From Cryptomeria japonica (Eukaryota > Streptophyta > Pinopsida > Cupressales > Cupressaceae), in NCBI RefSeq assembly GCF_030272615.1, contig NC_081415.1, positions 624,837,740 to 624,901,739 on the forward strand: DNA of 64,000 nucleotides, read 5' to 3'. The notes under the pieces were generated by a model, which was not told the origin of the DNA, ran no database searches, and saw nothing but the letters and a program-made list of their open reading frames with translations. A program made the translations under genes and the position numbers. Below are positions 1 to 14,027 of this stretch, piece by piece. Numbering within the stretch: the first letter of the stretch is position 1; each line of letters starts with the position of its first letter.

Positions 1-799
1 ATGGAACAAAAAATCAGAAGTATGTCATGCAACGTCAAACTGGATACATGTGTCTCTCTTTAGCTTTATCCTTGATGGTGGTCTTGGAGATACTTTGCTG
101 TAAGCTTTACTCAAGCTTTGTACTATATCATCTTCATGTCCTATTTCTTTAAGAAACGCCTTTTCAAAAAACCAATAGTGTATAATCAACACTCGCTATG
201 ACTTGGAGGGTCGGTAGAACTCTAAGAGCTTTTCGTTCGTTAAACATTAAAAAAACTATGCTCACATGCTATGTCGAAAATGACTTTATTGTGGGCCTTT
301 GATGCCGTTTAACTCTTTTGATCAATGGTGATAGCAACTTCAACAAATCTCAGTTTTATTTATTTTCTAAAAGTCATCGATGACTGGATTCTACTTTTAT
401 TAGCGATTGTAGAATGCTTCAGAAAGCCTCATTTTCTCGAAGCAAAAAGAGGCGCACCTTCATTCAGTTAAAAATAAACACTTATAATTCTAGGTATACA
501 TTTTTGGTAGTTTTAAATGCCGATAAATGTCTCTCGAACGTTGATTCATCTTTGATTTAATTCAAAATGTGATATATCAAATTCACAAAATTATGTTGAG
601 AGGAAAAATAATTAAATATTATCTATATAGAACAAAGGGTTTTCTCAAGTACACAATAGATTGCTTAAAACAATCCTATTTTTTGTCAAAAAATTTGAAA
701 TAATGACCTAATAGACTCTAATAGAGGATAGCATGATGGCCCTTATACCAAATTAAAAAATAAGAATAACAAAGGAAAGATTGCAACAAGATTTTGTAT
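1..799. other. Left flank, no recognised gene
   Basis: AT-rich sequence with stops in all frames and no motif I recognise. It ends at the TGTCATAAAA that opens the first LTR. Confidence 0.5.
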
Positions 800-2026
800 T
801 GTCATAAAATTATAATCCTAGCAATTTTCGACCACATTAGGGTCCCCACGCATGCAAAATTGAATCCCCTAGCATGATCAGAGGCCAGAGACTACTCCAC
901 CCACGAAAACTACTTCTCTCTTGCCCTCCGCACCACCCTGTCTACACTCTTCCCTAGAGAAAAGGGCAGGACAGGGGCATCACGCTCTTGTCCCCCATAA
1001 GACAAAGGCATAGCTCCCCTGTCCCTGCCCTATTTTGGGGCAGGACCTTTCCTAATTTTGCATAGAATGTTGTGCAGTGAGTGGGAAAACTTCCCCATTG
1101 TCGGTTTGTGATGAAAATCAGTTTCATTAACGCTAAATTGACAAGTATAAAATTTTCATTTGCCCTCTCATTTTAAAAAGAAAGAAAAAAAGAGAATAAG
1201 TTCAATGAGGTGAGAAATGGCAATCAAGCGTTCAAGAGAATTCAAGCATCCCTTTTAAGCACCATTGAGCATCTCAAGTCTTTCTTCAAGGATAGGTGTT
1301 GTATTCAAGTGAAGGATTCAAACATTGAAGAAGAGATCCATTTCAACATTCAACTTCATGCAATCATTTCTATCAACATTTCTATCACAACCTCCCTTGA
1401 GGTGATTGACATTTTAGTTTTCCATTTACATTTATTTCCAAGTACTTTCTTTCATTACTTGGTTAATTCCAAAACCGGGGTTTGACCTGAAGGCAAACCC
1501 CCAATCCCAACCCCTTTTCCTCTCTTTTATGTGTGTAGTTTGCAGGTGTGCAGCTATAATTTTGGATTTGGACTCCATTTGCAGAGGTGGAAAAACCCTT
1601 TTCATTTCGCGTATTTTTCGGAGGATCGTGTACACTTTTGCCATGGTTCGGGCAACTTTTCCTCAAATTCGTAGGGCGGCTTCGTCTCGACATATTACTA
1701 CCATATCTAGGTGCACAACTTTATCCCACGTTTCAATCTCAAGTTATATGCAGTTCTTTGTCACTTTTGCACTTATTCTTTATACATAATTCAATCAATT
1801 CCTTTCCATTCCAAGTAGAAGAGGGGATTAACTTATCATTCTCATTTCATTTAGAATTCTATCTTCTTCTTTGGAGGTTGAATCTAGTGAGTTTCCCCCC
1901 TCTTCCAATATAATGCGTGAAAAGTGTTTGAAAAGAAATCCGTACTAAAACTCTCATCTCTCCTTGGAGGGAAATGGTATCTTTCCTCTTGATCTCTCAT
2001 TCACACATTTTTCACCCACCATTACA
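800..2026 (+). repeat. 5' LTR of Gypsy-A
   Basis: The LTR opens with TGTCATAAAATTATAATCC and closes with CACCATTACA. The copy at 19253-20421 follows it over its whole length, including the blocks AGCAATTTTCGACCACATTA and GCAGGACCTTTCCT. The copies differ by many substitutions and small indels. TTTTGGTGAACCC follows directly at 2027-2039 and is a candidate primer binding site. The same TTTTGGTGA also follows the 3' copy, so the exact edge may be a few bases further right. Confidence 0.8.
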
Positions 2027-3172
2027 TTTTGGTGAACCCAACATCTTGCATGCTTTCCTTTGAACAAAATTGTACATTTTTCATTTGCAAGTTTAAATTT
2101 TTTGCAAACGAAGTGGTTAAATCTTTCAAAACCCTAGTTTTTAAAATTAAATTTGAACTTGTGATTTGTAAAAATTGCTTGTGGTTATCTTACATCTGAA
2201 TATTGGTTTGTTTGTCAAATTCAATTTCCTCATTGTCTTGTTCAATTTGCAAATCAAATTTACAAAATCAAGCGGTTACTTGTTAAACCCTATTTTTCAA
2301 AACTTATCTTGAACTTGTGCAAAAATTGGATTTCCATTTAATTTTCAGATTTGTGATTGTTCTCGGACTTGTTTTCATTCCTACAATTAAATTTTTTAAT
2401 TTCCCTCCCTTTTCCCAAAATTCAAACTTCAAAATTAAGTGGTTAGGTCATAAAACCTTAATTTTTAAATTTAATTGTATTTTGTACAAATTTCAATCAA
2501 TTTCATTCAAATTCAGATTTCTACACATTTTCCAAGGTGTCCCTATTCATTAGGTTTGGCCTTTTTTCAAATTTGCAATTCAATTCCTCTTTTTCTTCAA
2601 AACCCTAATAGGGTCCTATTTTTACATTTGAACCTTAATTTCACCCATCTAGAAATCATAAAATTCACCAATTTTTGGGGGTACACTTTGAAATAATCAT
2701 AATATTCATCCCTAGAAATTTTTGAAAAAAGTTGGTCGAACCATATGCATTCCTGTGACAGTCCTTGACTTTTTTCGTAAATTTTCGTAAGATTGTTATG
2801 ACTGTATTTAATAGACTAAATCCAGAATATTGGCTGATTTTGTTGTTTTTTTATCCCTCTAGAATCAAAAATACCTCCAAAATTCAACATTTCAAGTTTT
2901 AATTTTTTTTTTTTAAATTAAGAGGTTAATTATAATCTGTCCTGATTTTAAAATTCCAACTATGTCTTTTTATTTCTCCACCAAAGTTTAAATTGTGTAA
3001 TCATTATTTTCTTAAATTTTGCATTACTCAATTTTGTAATCTTTGTTCCTATAATTCAAAATTCAAATTTTCCTTCTAGTGCATGAGTCTTACCAATATT
3101 AGTCCTACCTACACTATCCCCATTAGATGAATCATTAGAATTAAGGCCTCCCAAGGTTTAATTTTTGAGGAG
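2027..3172 (+). other. Untranslated leader of Gypsy-A
   Basis: Very AT-rich DNA between the 5' LTR and the first gag-like reading frame, with many short TTTCAAATT-like words and no open frame of note. Short open stretches at 2317-2696 are low-complexity and were not taken as genes. Confidence 0.5.
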
Positions 3173-3767
3173 ATGGAGCCTAATTTGTGTGACTTCTTTA
3201 ATGAGGATCATGCTAATTCTTCCCATCATAATCATGTCCCTATTCACCCCATTGATGAATCTCATGATGAAGAAGAAGTTTTAACTAGAGTGTCTACAGA
3301 TCAATTCTCCAAATTGGACAATCAATTTGATAACTTTCTAACCTTCCCAAGAATACCCTAATAGTGGAGCACTTCCATTAATTAAAGGCCTTAAATGCAT
3401 GATTCAAAGTGATAAGAATAGAATTGATATATTGTGTAGGATTGCACATATTGTTGATTCTAATGTCATGCCTATCAAGAGTTATGCTGAAACCCTAGGT
3501 TATTCACAACCTTCAACACAAATCAATCCTTCAATTCCTTTGACTACTCTTATGACTAGTATTCCTACTTTTACCTCCAACACCATGGCTACTCCAACTC
3601 AAACTGTCATCCCTAAAACAATTAGTCATGGGGGCAATCCCTCTTCTTCATTAAATTCTCCATCTTTACCTATATCTTCAGTAAGTGTTCCTATTATCCC
3701 TCAACCAATATGTTGGATCTCAAATCAACAGATTGGATTGTTTCTAAGGAAATCTCAACTCCTATGA
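3173..3767 (+). pseudogene. Gypsy-A gag, N-terminal part (broken)
   Basis: Two overlapping open pieces (3173-3361 and 3399-3767) in different frames make one low-complexity protein. The first is acidic and rich in H/N/D/E (starts MEPNLCDFFNED). After a frameshift near 3360 the second is rich in S/T/P/N. The S/P/N/T-rich style continues at about 15600, after the nested insertion, which is why I place both in one gag gene. No domain can be named in this part. The ATG at 3173 opens the frame and no earlier in-frame ATG is better supported. Confidence 0.5.
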
Positions 3768-4730
3768 TCAAACCCTCCAATTAAATTGGCCAATTTATAA
3801 AGTGAACCTATTTGGCTACTAACTCCCTCACTTTAGGCTCTGCAAGACCTAGACGGGTATGCCTATTCATTAGTCACTTTTGATGATTAATACTTTTTAT
3901 AGCAGATTGAGTATCTTGATCTAAATATTTCTCTATCTCAGAATGGCATAGGTTCCTAGTATAGGTGGCTTTTAGATGAGTTCAAAATTGTTGTTGTGAA
4001 AGCTATTCGATCTTTTTGCTTGACATTTATATGTATACACTACTGCTAATTGATTCTATATACCCTACTCAACTATTCCTATTGCTTTAAATTTAAGGTA
4101 ATTGATATGGTAAAAAAGTTGTTGTTTATGAATGATCAGTGCCTTTCCTCTTGTTTGGGCCACATAGTCTATTACTTCAACAGGACTTAATGTATGCTTC
4201 TATGAAAGAATTTTTAAATCACCCCCAGGTAGATATGTCAGTTACATTTCCTCGAAAAGATCCATTCTAATAATATTATACTATAATTTGCTCGAATGAA
4301 TTTAACTCTTACTTTAAGAGACCATTCAAGGAAGACTTGCTTGGAACAGTTACAATCCACAAGTATGCCTTTTATTCAAATTAATAGCAATAGGAAAATA
4401 AACTTCACTAGGAAGATACAAGCAACCTTATATTCTATGAGACAATATCATAGAACAACTACCAATTGAAATAAACAACTCACAACACATATGTAAAGGA
4501 AAAAAAACTGATTATATCGATAGAGTTTCAAAATTTATAAAAACTGCCAGAGTATATTGGACATCTATCGTTGACTATCTCTTTTTTTTTTAACAAAAAA
4601 CTCTCTTATACATGAGAACAAAACCTGTCCCTCACGAAGAGTCATGTCTCTTCCCAACATTAACAAAATGTTTGTACATTCTTGACAAAGCTAAACAAAA
4701 ATAGATTAAGAATTCCTAAATGATTTATGT
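3768..4730. other. Unassigned stretch between Gypsy-A gag and gene X
   Basis: The junction between Gypsy-A and the inserted minus-strand gene lies somewhere here. The + strand keeps short pseudo-coding runs near 3830-4250 that I could not identify. A run of ten T lies at about 4581-4590. If gene X was reverse-transcribed from mRNA, this could be its poly(A) end seen on the opposite strand, but no matching target duplication was found. Confidence 0.35.
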
Positions 4731-7700
4731 AATCATCCTCCCTATAGCCCTTGGTGTCAGCATTCCACTTCTTCAATTCTTCACCCATTGAGATATACTT
4801 GAAGATTATCTGGTTGATGGTAGGTGCCAAATCTCTCGGTCCAACCCTAAGATGGTTCGTTCTTTGATACCAGCTAACTCATTCCGCCATTTCTCTAGTG
4901 ATATCAACTCTCCCTCCTTGTAGATTGTCAACATTCGTGAGATGCTCCCATCATCTAGTGCTTGGAGATCTCTTCTCAAGGCATCTACATATCTATCATG
5001 CTTCTCCAAGTATGCCATCCCCTCTACTTTGTTTTCAGGTGTCATGGTATTCACAGTGTTCATCACCTTCTGCAATCAATCCTTTAGTCTTTCATGCTCT
5101 TTTTGTGCCTTGACAGTCCCAGTATATACTTTCCAATATTGATCTGCATGTATCAACATGGTTTTGAACCTGTGCTCTATGATATCATTAACCAGTTTGT
5201 TTGTTTTCTGTCGAACACTCTCCACTTGTTTGACTAATTTCTCACTCTTAGTCTTCCAGTAGATAGTGTCTGTTAGAGCATCCATGACCTTCCGGTCTGT
5301 CTCAAGTCCCATGTCTAGTACACTAACACTTGGAGAAGAGCTCTACTACAGTAGTCTTTCTTGTAGCCGTTGTACTTCCTCATTGGCCTTTTCATACAAT
5401 CCCTTATAAGTATTGTTCTCTCTGACTAGAAACTCAATCTGATCTTGATTGAGTTTTGCCACATCCAGATTTAGTTTGGTAGTAACTCTAGGATTAGTCT
5501 TCCTAGCCTACTGGATCATTAGATGCCCATAGGTTTGATCAGTGTCCACGAGAAAGGGTCTTTTTTCCTTGGGATATAGAGCCCACAACATTAGAGATTT
5601 TTTATCAGGATCATATCCTCATCCCATAAAGATCTTATCTACCTCTTCAAGCATAATCTTCTTGTCTGGCCCTTATTTCTTTAAAATCCCATCAAACAAT
5701 ACGACAAATCTCATATCCCATCCTGGGTATATGAGCACCCCAACATCCTTGAGTAACAATCTTCCTCTCTCAGGTGTCATCTCCTTCATGGCTCAGTCCA
5801 CTTCCTCTTGGAGTATCCCAAGAATCTCTTTTTCAGTTCTTCCTTTAGTGTTAGCCCTGACTAATGCCCCTTTGTACTAGTACAAGAATATACTAAATTC
5901 CTTGGTATGAATAAAATTATTGTCGGAAGTAAAATATTGATGCTCCAACATCCTGACATCATTGAATTCCTGGATGTCATATTGGCCAGTTGCTAGATTC
6001 ATTTGTTCATCGTGTCCATATCTAGGTGGATACTCTTACCTTGGTGAATCAATTGGAATAAATTCAGTGTCAAATTAGGGAGACATATGTGCCAAAGGCT
6101 TTGTATCTCTGACATTCTATTTTATGTCCCTAAAACCATATGCAAGAACACCCTCTAAAATTCCCAACTCATGTTCCATAAGTTTTTTGGCTCTAGCGAA
6201 GGGGTCCTCCATTCCCTGCATGATACCTTAATTTGTCTTTCCTCGGCCAAGTTTCCACTCATATGCTCTCGACACTCTATCATAATTCATCCTTCTCTCA
6301 ATGGTTTCCTGCCTTTCCATATTCCTTATGAAATCATGAGGAATCAATGGGATGTGCTCTCCAGCCTTCAACTTTTAAGGTGCTCTTGCCTCCTATATGT
6401 AACCTTTGAGATCATATTTTTGCCTGGGATCACCCTCTACCATTTTATAGTAACTTAACTTGTTTTGCAACAAGCCATAGCTCTTTGAACTCTTGACAAT
6501 AAAATTTGAGAAAACCAACAACCTAGGCACTATGGACTGCTTTCCATGATCCGTCAAGTATTTGGCACTAGCTATTGATAATTTCGTAACAATCTCAAGG
6601 TAAGCCACTCTATTAGGCACCATGATAGACAATAAATAAGGGTTTCCTTCAAACCCATACACCCTTATTTGAGTATAATCCAAAATTCAATACCAATGCC
6701 CCAAGTTATGTGTAACTGTGGTGTCTTCACATAATTCCTTGGGCCTAAGGAATCTCTAGACCTCTGGAGATATGGAGTGATTACATGGTTTCCCTAGTAA
6801 TCTATATAGTGTCTTAACAAAGAATTATTTGAAATGCCAATACTGTTTGTTGTTGTACCTCTGATCCCATGCAGACAACCATAAGTGCACATGCTTTCTC
6901 ACTCTGGCTTTGTCATAAGCTCTGACACACAACCAATCCGTCCATAATCCGTTATCATACCCAACACTTAGTAATATGTGCATGAGGAGAGAGTAATACT
7001 TGAAGTGGACATTGACCATATCTCCCTTCAACTTTTCCAACTCGTAATTCATAGCCTCAAATAGATAAGCAGCAAAGGCAAACATCCTAGGATCCTTTGA
7101 TTGTATGTCTACAGAGATTATCATATCCATATCCATTAACGATGGGGGGGGCTTCAATTCCTAAGACCTGGGCCACACAGTAAAAATTATGTGAGGAAAA
7201 TATTGACATCAAAAGGAGCTTTATCTGCTCCACAAAATGGCACTATTCACCCTACAACTTTCAGTCTATGGGTGGGGAGTTTCCACCTTTTATAGATATC
7301 TTCCATATTGGAATACTCCTGGGTGAACCTACTGGTGTCTACATTCTCTTCAAAGCCCTAGTCCAAATCGAATACACTTTCTATAATCTCCCTGGTGATG
7401 TACACTATCGGCTTTCCCATATAATCATATATGGTCTTTGTCTTGGGATCATAATTGTTAGCCAGAGAGTTCATAAGTTTGACACTCACAAAGATATTTG
7501 GTACCGCCAGCTTCCCAAGATTCAATTTCCATAAGTTATTTATAGGCTCTGGAGCGTTTCTTCACACATACCCAGATATGAACAACTCATGCCCTCTAAT
7601 CTTTGTCCAGATGTCTCCTAGTTTGTCAAATTTTTCTTCTAGGCCTTCATCTTTTGACTTAATCTTTTTTGATCGGTGGCTTGAGGCAGGAAATTGATCT

Positions 7701-8390
7701 AATAGATCCTGGTCTAATGGATGACCCTCCTTCTTTTTCCTCTTTGGCTTTTCCTCTGCAGAATATGCTTCATTTGGCTTCCTAGCCCTAGTCTTCTTAG
7801 ACGAAGAAGTTTCCATTATAATTATGGGGACTAGAAATGGGGAATTTACTTGATGCTTTAGGCTTTGTGCTCTTCCTTGAAAAAAAAAACTCTCAGTGAA
7901 TTCTCTAGCCAATGTTGCTTGAATTTCCCTCTATCCTGTTTCTTTATTATGATCTTGCATTAGTTTCATCAGCTACATCCATCTATTGTGCAACGGTCAT
8001 GAGTTCACTCATTTTAAATTTATGACGACTAGACTTCATTTATTTTTGGAATGATTTATCGATAGGGAGTAATTGCTTCATCTAATGGTTCCTTTTCCCT
8101 TTCTTTGAGGTTCTGTAGCAGGGAAGATGATATTTTTTTACTTCGATAAAATATTGCTCTTCAACACCATTCATTTCTTTCTCATCGAAAGACCTTTTCA
8201 AATCAAACCCACCTTCGTTTCGGTGTGATTATTGCTTTTGCCACTATGCTTTATGCTTCCATCGAAACATTTTTTTTCATCGAAATGGGTCCCACTCCTT
8301 CCTATCCTGGGTGGTTAATTCTAACAAGAGTTTTGTCTCTTTCCTTTTCAGTGAATCCCAGCCCATTGCTATTTCCTGAAATGATTTGTT
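4731..8390 (-). pseudogene. Gene X, distal part: degenerate large gene with coiled-coil C-terminus
   Basis: Read on the minus strand, a long protein-like series runs right to left through frames broken by stops and shifts. Pieces are at 7912-7562 (lysine-rich, KKTRARK and KPKRKKK, NLS-like), 7560-7270 (contains RGHELFISGYV and NNYDPKTKTIYDYMGKP), 7157-6825, 6683-6393 (contains YTQIRVYGFEGNPYLL), and 5480-4806 (heptad-rich, coiled-coil-like). I do not recognise the family. Its layout is globular part, then coiled-coil tail, like ORF2 of Copia-C at 43787-47018, and both have a hydrophobic LLMHILL/LVCLMLHI segment after a basic helix. No LTR of its own was found. It continues across Copia-A at 15089-15556. 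Confidence 0.55.
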
Positions 8391-9439
8391 TGTTGGTATT
8401 TTGGTATGGTTTTGTCTTTGATGTCAACACTTACTAAACACTTATCAACTCTAGCATTTTGGAGAATCAACAACATTCACCGGCAAGCAAGTGACTCATG
8501 CCAGTCACCAGTATCTAGTACACGGGCAAGATATAATGATCACTGGCACTTGGAATAATATGGAGAACACTTGGTTATGTCGAAGACATCATGTGGACAC
8601 TTTGTTTTGGAGTTTTGTTTATTGGTACATTAGCATTTGCATATTTGTTGTTACCAGCAAATAGATCTAGGTTACACCGACAAGTTTATCTTTTCGAAAT
8701 CAGTATGGCACACTATGGAGATGATTAATTGTTGTTGTAAATGCATTAAGCCGACATGTTGAATCAGTTATTGCATCGGATATTGTATTGTTTGTAAAAT
8801 GTTTTTATTGTAATATCTTCCAGAGCTGACCTACTAAAATTGGTCTTAGGTTATGGTATAAATGTAAGATCTTATTTGTAAGATCAAATGTGGAATGCGA
8901 AAAAGGATTGTGTGAAGGTATATGTGAGAATAAGCAGAGCTATACAGTAGACATCATTTGAAGATTGAAGGAGGGCTTTTGTGAATACAATCAGAACTAC
9001 ACCAATACTGAATCCAACATATGAAGATGCTATTTTATGCAGTACATTCTTATTGGATTTAACCATCCAACTGTAGTCAGTGTGACTCCCATTTTGTCTT
9101 TAGGCACTTGGTCTTTCTGCATATGTAGACCCCATTTATGTACACTTACTATCTATAGTAGTATCATCTGATTGTGGATAAGGTTTCCCAATGTGGTTTT
9201 TCCCCTTACAGGGTTTCCACGTACAAATATTGGTGTTATGTGTTGTGGATGACTTTGTCTTTATGTTTCATGCACTAATCCTTACCAGTATAGCAATTAA
9301 CTACTAAAACTATCTACCGACATATTAAATTGGTTTACTGGTATTAAGCATTAAGTTGGTTAAGTTGTTTTGGTTTAAATTTATTTGACAACTGATTCAC
9401 CCCCCCTCCCCCCCTCTCAATTGTCTTTGAGACCTAACA
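8391..9439 (+). repeat. 5' LTR of Copia-A
   Basis: 1049 bp, TGTTGG...CTAACA. It carries a TATAAAT box at 8857-8863, the block GTCAGTGTGACT near 9078, a TGCATATGTAGACCCC variant of the shared LTR palindrome near 9118, and a C-run just before the end. The partner copy is 1056 bp at 14028-15083. Confidence 0.93.
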
Positions 9440-9441
9440 AT

Positions 9442-9453
9442 TGGTATCAGAGC
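9442..9453 (+). other. Primer binding site of Copia-A
   Basis: TGGTATCAGAGC lies two bases after the LTR end. It is the usual plant copia primer site, complementary to the 3' end of initiator methionine tRNA. Confidence 0.93.
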
Positions 9454-9495
9454 CTAGTCCTCATTTACAGAAGTTTAACAGCTTGAGGAGATCCA

Positions 9496-12400
9496 ATGTC
9501 TACTAACTATATCTGGAAGGACAGTCCTAAACTTGATAGAACCAACTATGGAATATGGAAGATTAGAATAAAGACACATGTAAATTGCATTGGAAAGGAC
9601 ATCTAGGATGTTACAAAGAATGGTTATACTGCTCCTACTCAGAGTCAGCCCAATCCACCCAACTTGACTAAAGATGAGGAAAATGATTGCAAAGCAAGAG
9701 AAGCACTTTTCAGCGCATTATCAGATCAACAAATCACAGGACTATCAGATAGGTCTACTGCTAAAGCTATTTGGGATCACTTGGAAACACTAAATGAAGG
9801 AGATTCCACAGTCAAAATTGCAAAACTTGAAAGCTTCCGAGTCAGGTATGAACATATAAAAAATGGAAGAAGATGAAAGGATTTCTGCTTTTATGGAAAG
9901 AGTAAATGTGATTGTTTTGGGTATGAAATCTTGTGGAGGAACCTTAAGTGAGGATGAAATTGTTTCAAAAGTTATAAGAGGATTGCCACCGGCATATAAA
10001 ATGAAATTCATTGCTATAAATGAGTTAAGAACAATGCCTAATACATTAGTAACTAGGGATACATTGATTGGGAAACTTTTAGCTTTTGAAATTGAAGAAT
10101 TTGGTCCTGTTGCTACTATAAAGATAGATTTGGCCTTTAAAGCATCAACATCATCTGCTCCATCATTTGACAAATCTAATTGGAAAGCCTTTTATGCAAG
10201 AGAACTTGAAGAAAGAAGGAAAGAAAATGAAGAACTTGAAGAACTTGAAGCACTATTTGCAAGGAAAATGCCTAAAGGTCCAGTTGGAAGTAAGTATGAA
10301 GGTAAAGCACCCTTTAATTGTTTTAACTGCAATAAGATTGGTCATATGGCTTCAAGATGCCCTGATAGACATGCTAGACTAAGAGAAGAAGCTAGAAGAA
10401 CATACAAGCCTAACCCTGAATATCAGAGATACAGATTTAAGAAGAATAAAGACAAATCTTGTTACATTGCTGAAGAAGGTGTGACTAATGATTTTGATGA
10501 GGATCCACCAAAAAATGGATGGGTTTTTGTTGCTATAACAGAAGATCAACCAGCACCTACTGCTCAACTGGTATTACAGGCCTTGGTAGCTAAAGTTGAA
10601 GTAAAGGATGAATGGATCATTGATTCAAGATGCTCACATCATATGATAGGAGACAAAGGTAAATTCCTGAACTTTCAAGAATACAATGGAGGCTTAGTGA
10701 GATTTGGAGATGACAAAGCTTGTTTAATCAAAGATAAGGGTACAATATCTCTTGATGGTAAGCATAACACTGACAATGTTTACTATGTTGAAGGATTATA
10801 GCATAATATTTGGAGTGTTGGTCAATTAGTTGAGAAAGGATTTTAGTTACAATTCAAAAATGGAAAATGCAAAATCATGAATAGAACTGGTTTGGAAATT
10901 GCAACTAGTAATCAGACTAGAGGTAATATCTTTCATTTAAATAACTGTGAAAAGACATGCTTAATTGCACATATTGATGAAAGTTGGTTATGGCATAAGA
11001 GACTCTATCATGTAAACTTTGATTGCATGGTGAAAATCAGCACTACTAAGGCAATTAGAGATTTACCTGAAATTGTGAAACCTCAGAATATAGTATGTAA
11101 GGAATGCCAATTTGGAAAACAAGTTAGAGCTAGTTTCAAAAGTATTCCAGAAAAATCCAATAATGCTCTTGATTTAAATCACACTAATTTATGTGGTCCA
11201 GCTAGAACTAAAAGATTACAAGGTGATAGATATTTCATGCTAATCATTGAGGACTATTCTAGAATGTGTTGGGTTACTTTTCTCAGAGAAAAATCAGAAG
11301 CACTGGGAAAGTTCAAACTGTTCAAAGCAATGGTAGAAAATGAAACTGGTAAGAAAATCAAATGTCTAAGATCAGATCAAGGAGGAGAATTTACATCTAA
11401 GGAGTTTGATACATTTTGTGAAGTAAGTGTAATCAGAAGACAACTATCAACACCTCGGACACCACAGCAAAATGGAGCTGTCGAAAGGAAAAATAGAACT
11501 ATCTTGGATGCAGCAAGAAGTATGTTATCAAAAGAAAACCTACCACATCTATATTGGAGAGAGGCAGTCAGCACAATGGTCTATACATTCAACATAGTTC
11601 ACATCAAAGGTGAAACCGGTAAGACCCCTCATGAACTATGGTTTGGTATTACTCCTACTCTTAAATATTTCAGAATTTTTGGAAGTAAATGTTATATCAA
11701 AAGAGATGAGTATATTGGCAAATTTGATCCTAGAAGTGATGAAGGAATATTTCTTGGTTATTCATCTAAGAGCAAGGCATATAGATGTTTTAACAAAAGA
11801 TTGCAGAAAATTGTTGAAAGTACAAATGTAAAGATTGATGAACAATTCAGAGGAACTACAAGGTATATAGACTTTGAACCGACAACAGAAATTTTGACAA
11901 ATGAACCTACACTGAATCCACCGATACAGAATGAAGATCTAGTTACCCCGGTATCATCTAAGGATTCCATAGTAACTGAGGAACAATAGCAAACAAAGAC
12001 ACCCTGGTATGTAAGACTGAATCATTCTAAAGATCAGATAATTGGAAACAAGTTTAAAGGAGTTATGACAAGAGGAAGATTGGAAAATGAAGAGGTATGT
12101 CTTATTTCTCAAATTAAACCATCATCAGTTAATGAGGCATCTGAAGATAAATTTTGGATTAAAGCTATGGAAGAAGAATTAGAACAAATTGAGAAAAATA
12201 ACACTTCGACATTAGTTCCTCGGCCTAAAGATAAAAGTGTAATTGGAAACAAATGGGTATTCAGAAAAAAACTTAATGAAGATGGTAAGGTTGTCAGAAA
12301 TAAAGCAAGACTAGTGTGTAAGGGATATTCTCAGAAAGAAGGAATTGATTACAGTGAAACCTTTGCATCGGTAGCTAGAATTGAGGTAGTCAGATTATTT

Positions 12401-13651
12401 TTGGCTTTTGCAGCACATAAGAACTACAAAGTATATCAAATGGATATTAATTGTGCATTTTTGAATGGAGATCTTGAAGAAGAAGTCTACATTGAACAAC
12501 TTGATGGATTTTCTTTGACAGATAACAAAGATATGGTTTGCAGGTTAAGAAAAGCTTTGTATGGATTGAAACAAGCTCCAAGAGCTTGGTATGCAAGATT
12601 GGATAAGTATCTTTTGAAGATTGGTTTTTCTAAAGGTAATGCAGACAACAATTTATATTATAAAGTGACTAATGATGACATCTTGATTATAGAAGTATTT
12701 GTTGATGACATAATCTTTGGAAGAGAAGATGGATTATGTAAAGAATTTTCTATTAAAATGCAGCAAGAATTTGAAATTTCTATGATTGGAGAAATAAAAT
12801 TCTTTTTAGGATTGCAGATTTCACAGATTGATAAAGGTATATTCTTGAGTCAATCCAAGTACTTAAAAGAGATACTAAAGAAATTTGGGATGGAGAACTC
12901 TAAACCAGTAAGCACACCTATGAAAACAAATGACAAATTATCACTAAGGGATGAATCTACACCTATTAGTCCAACTAGATACAAATCTATGATAGGAGGT
13001 TTACTGTATTTGACACAACCTAGACCTGATATTATGAATGCAGTATGTATTGTTTCACAATTTGAAAGTAATCCTAGACAAAATCATGAATCAGCAGTAA
13101 AAAGGATTTTCTGGTACTTACAAGGTACTATAAATCTTGGATTATGGTATCCTAGAGATGAAAACTTTGAACTATGTGCATACACAGATGCAAATTGGGT
13201 AGGAGATGTGGATGATAGAAAAAACACCACCGGAAGAGCATTCTTTCTTGGAAACAGACTAGTTTCTTGGTTGAGTAAGAAACAAAGTTGTACATCTTTA
13301 TCAACAGCAGAATCAGAATATGTTGCAGCAGCAACTAACTATACACAGGTACTATGGCTTAAGCAAATGTTGAAATACATAAAGGTAAAATGCAAGGAAC
13401 CTATTACTATCTATTGTGATAACATTGTAGCAATTGATATATCTAAGAATCTGGTATTACATTCTAAAACCAAACATGTTTCTATCAAACTAAATTTTCT
13501 AAGGGAAAATGTTGAAGCAAAGGAAATAAAACTAGTTTATGTGAACACTAAAGAGCAGATTGTAGATATCTTTACTAAACCTCTACCTAAGGAGACTTTT
13601 GAATATCTCAGAGATCAGCTTGGGGTCATACCCCCACCGGTAGAGACTTAG
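9496..13651 (+). pseudogene. Copia-A gag-pol polyprotein, lightly broken
   Basis: The frame starts at ATG 9496. A TAG at 9604-9606 and a 1-base shift in the A-run near 9863 break gag. From 9863 to the end one frame runs through with only three stops (10801, 10846, 11989). Order: gag capsid-like domain; CCHC knuckle CFNCNKIGHMASRC (10319-10360); protease with DSR instead of DSG (10622-10630); integrase with an H/C zinc region, D at 11375, E at 11483 and N at 11186 where the first catalytic D is expected; RT with FVDD at 12698-12709; RNase H with YTDAN where D is expected. The protease, integrase and RNase H changes, along with the stops, make it inactive. The first 110 codons hold two of the five lesions. 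Confidence 0.93.
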
Positions 13652-14027
13652 GAAGTCGATGATTGTCATCAACCGACAGAATTAACAGAAAAATCTTATT
13701 TTGGCTTTGATGGGAAGCTACTTCTCAGGGGGAGTAGTTGGTATACTAAATTGATTGGTATTTTGTATATGAACTTGGCTTGGTAAGAACTTTGGCATTT
13801 AATGTCAAAGGGGGAGAGACTGGTATAGAAAAACACAAGGAAAACACATGTTGCTCCCAGGGGGAGAGATTGTTGTTTGAGAGAGATTATTACTCTATGT
13901 ATCTGTATTTTGATTTCTGGTTATGATCTCTTTTTGGAGATTGTTAGTTCTTGGTATTTGGCATTTCTCTTTCGGCACTTTGATGGTTTTTCCATCTTGT
14001 GTTGCCATCAATGCTAAAGGGGGAGAT
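13652..14027 (+). other. 3' noncoding region of Copia-A with repeated GGGGGAG boxes and polypurine tract
   Basis: Four purine boxes with GGGGGAG occur near 13729, 13809, 13861 and 14019. The last, in AAAGGGGGAGATTG, abuts the 3' LTR and is the polypurine tract for plus-strand priming. The block GTTGCCATCAATGC starts at 14001 and recurs before the 3' LTRs of Copia-B and Copia-C. Confidence 0.85.

Noticed and set aside
9400-9416. C-runs near LTR ends as an independent signal
   Set aside because: They lie at the same place in all three copia LTR families and vary in length like ordinary homopolymers, so they are treated as part of the LTR.
11377-11574. Minus-strand open frames inside Copia-A and Gypsy-B coding regions
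   Set aside because: They are shadows of the plus-strand polyprotein, with no domain of their own.
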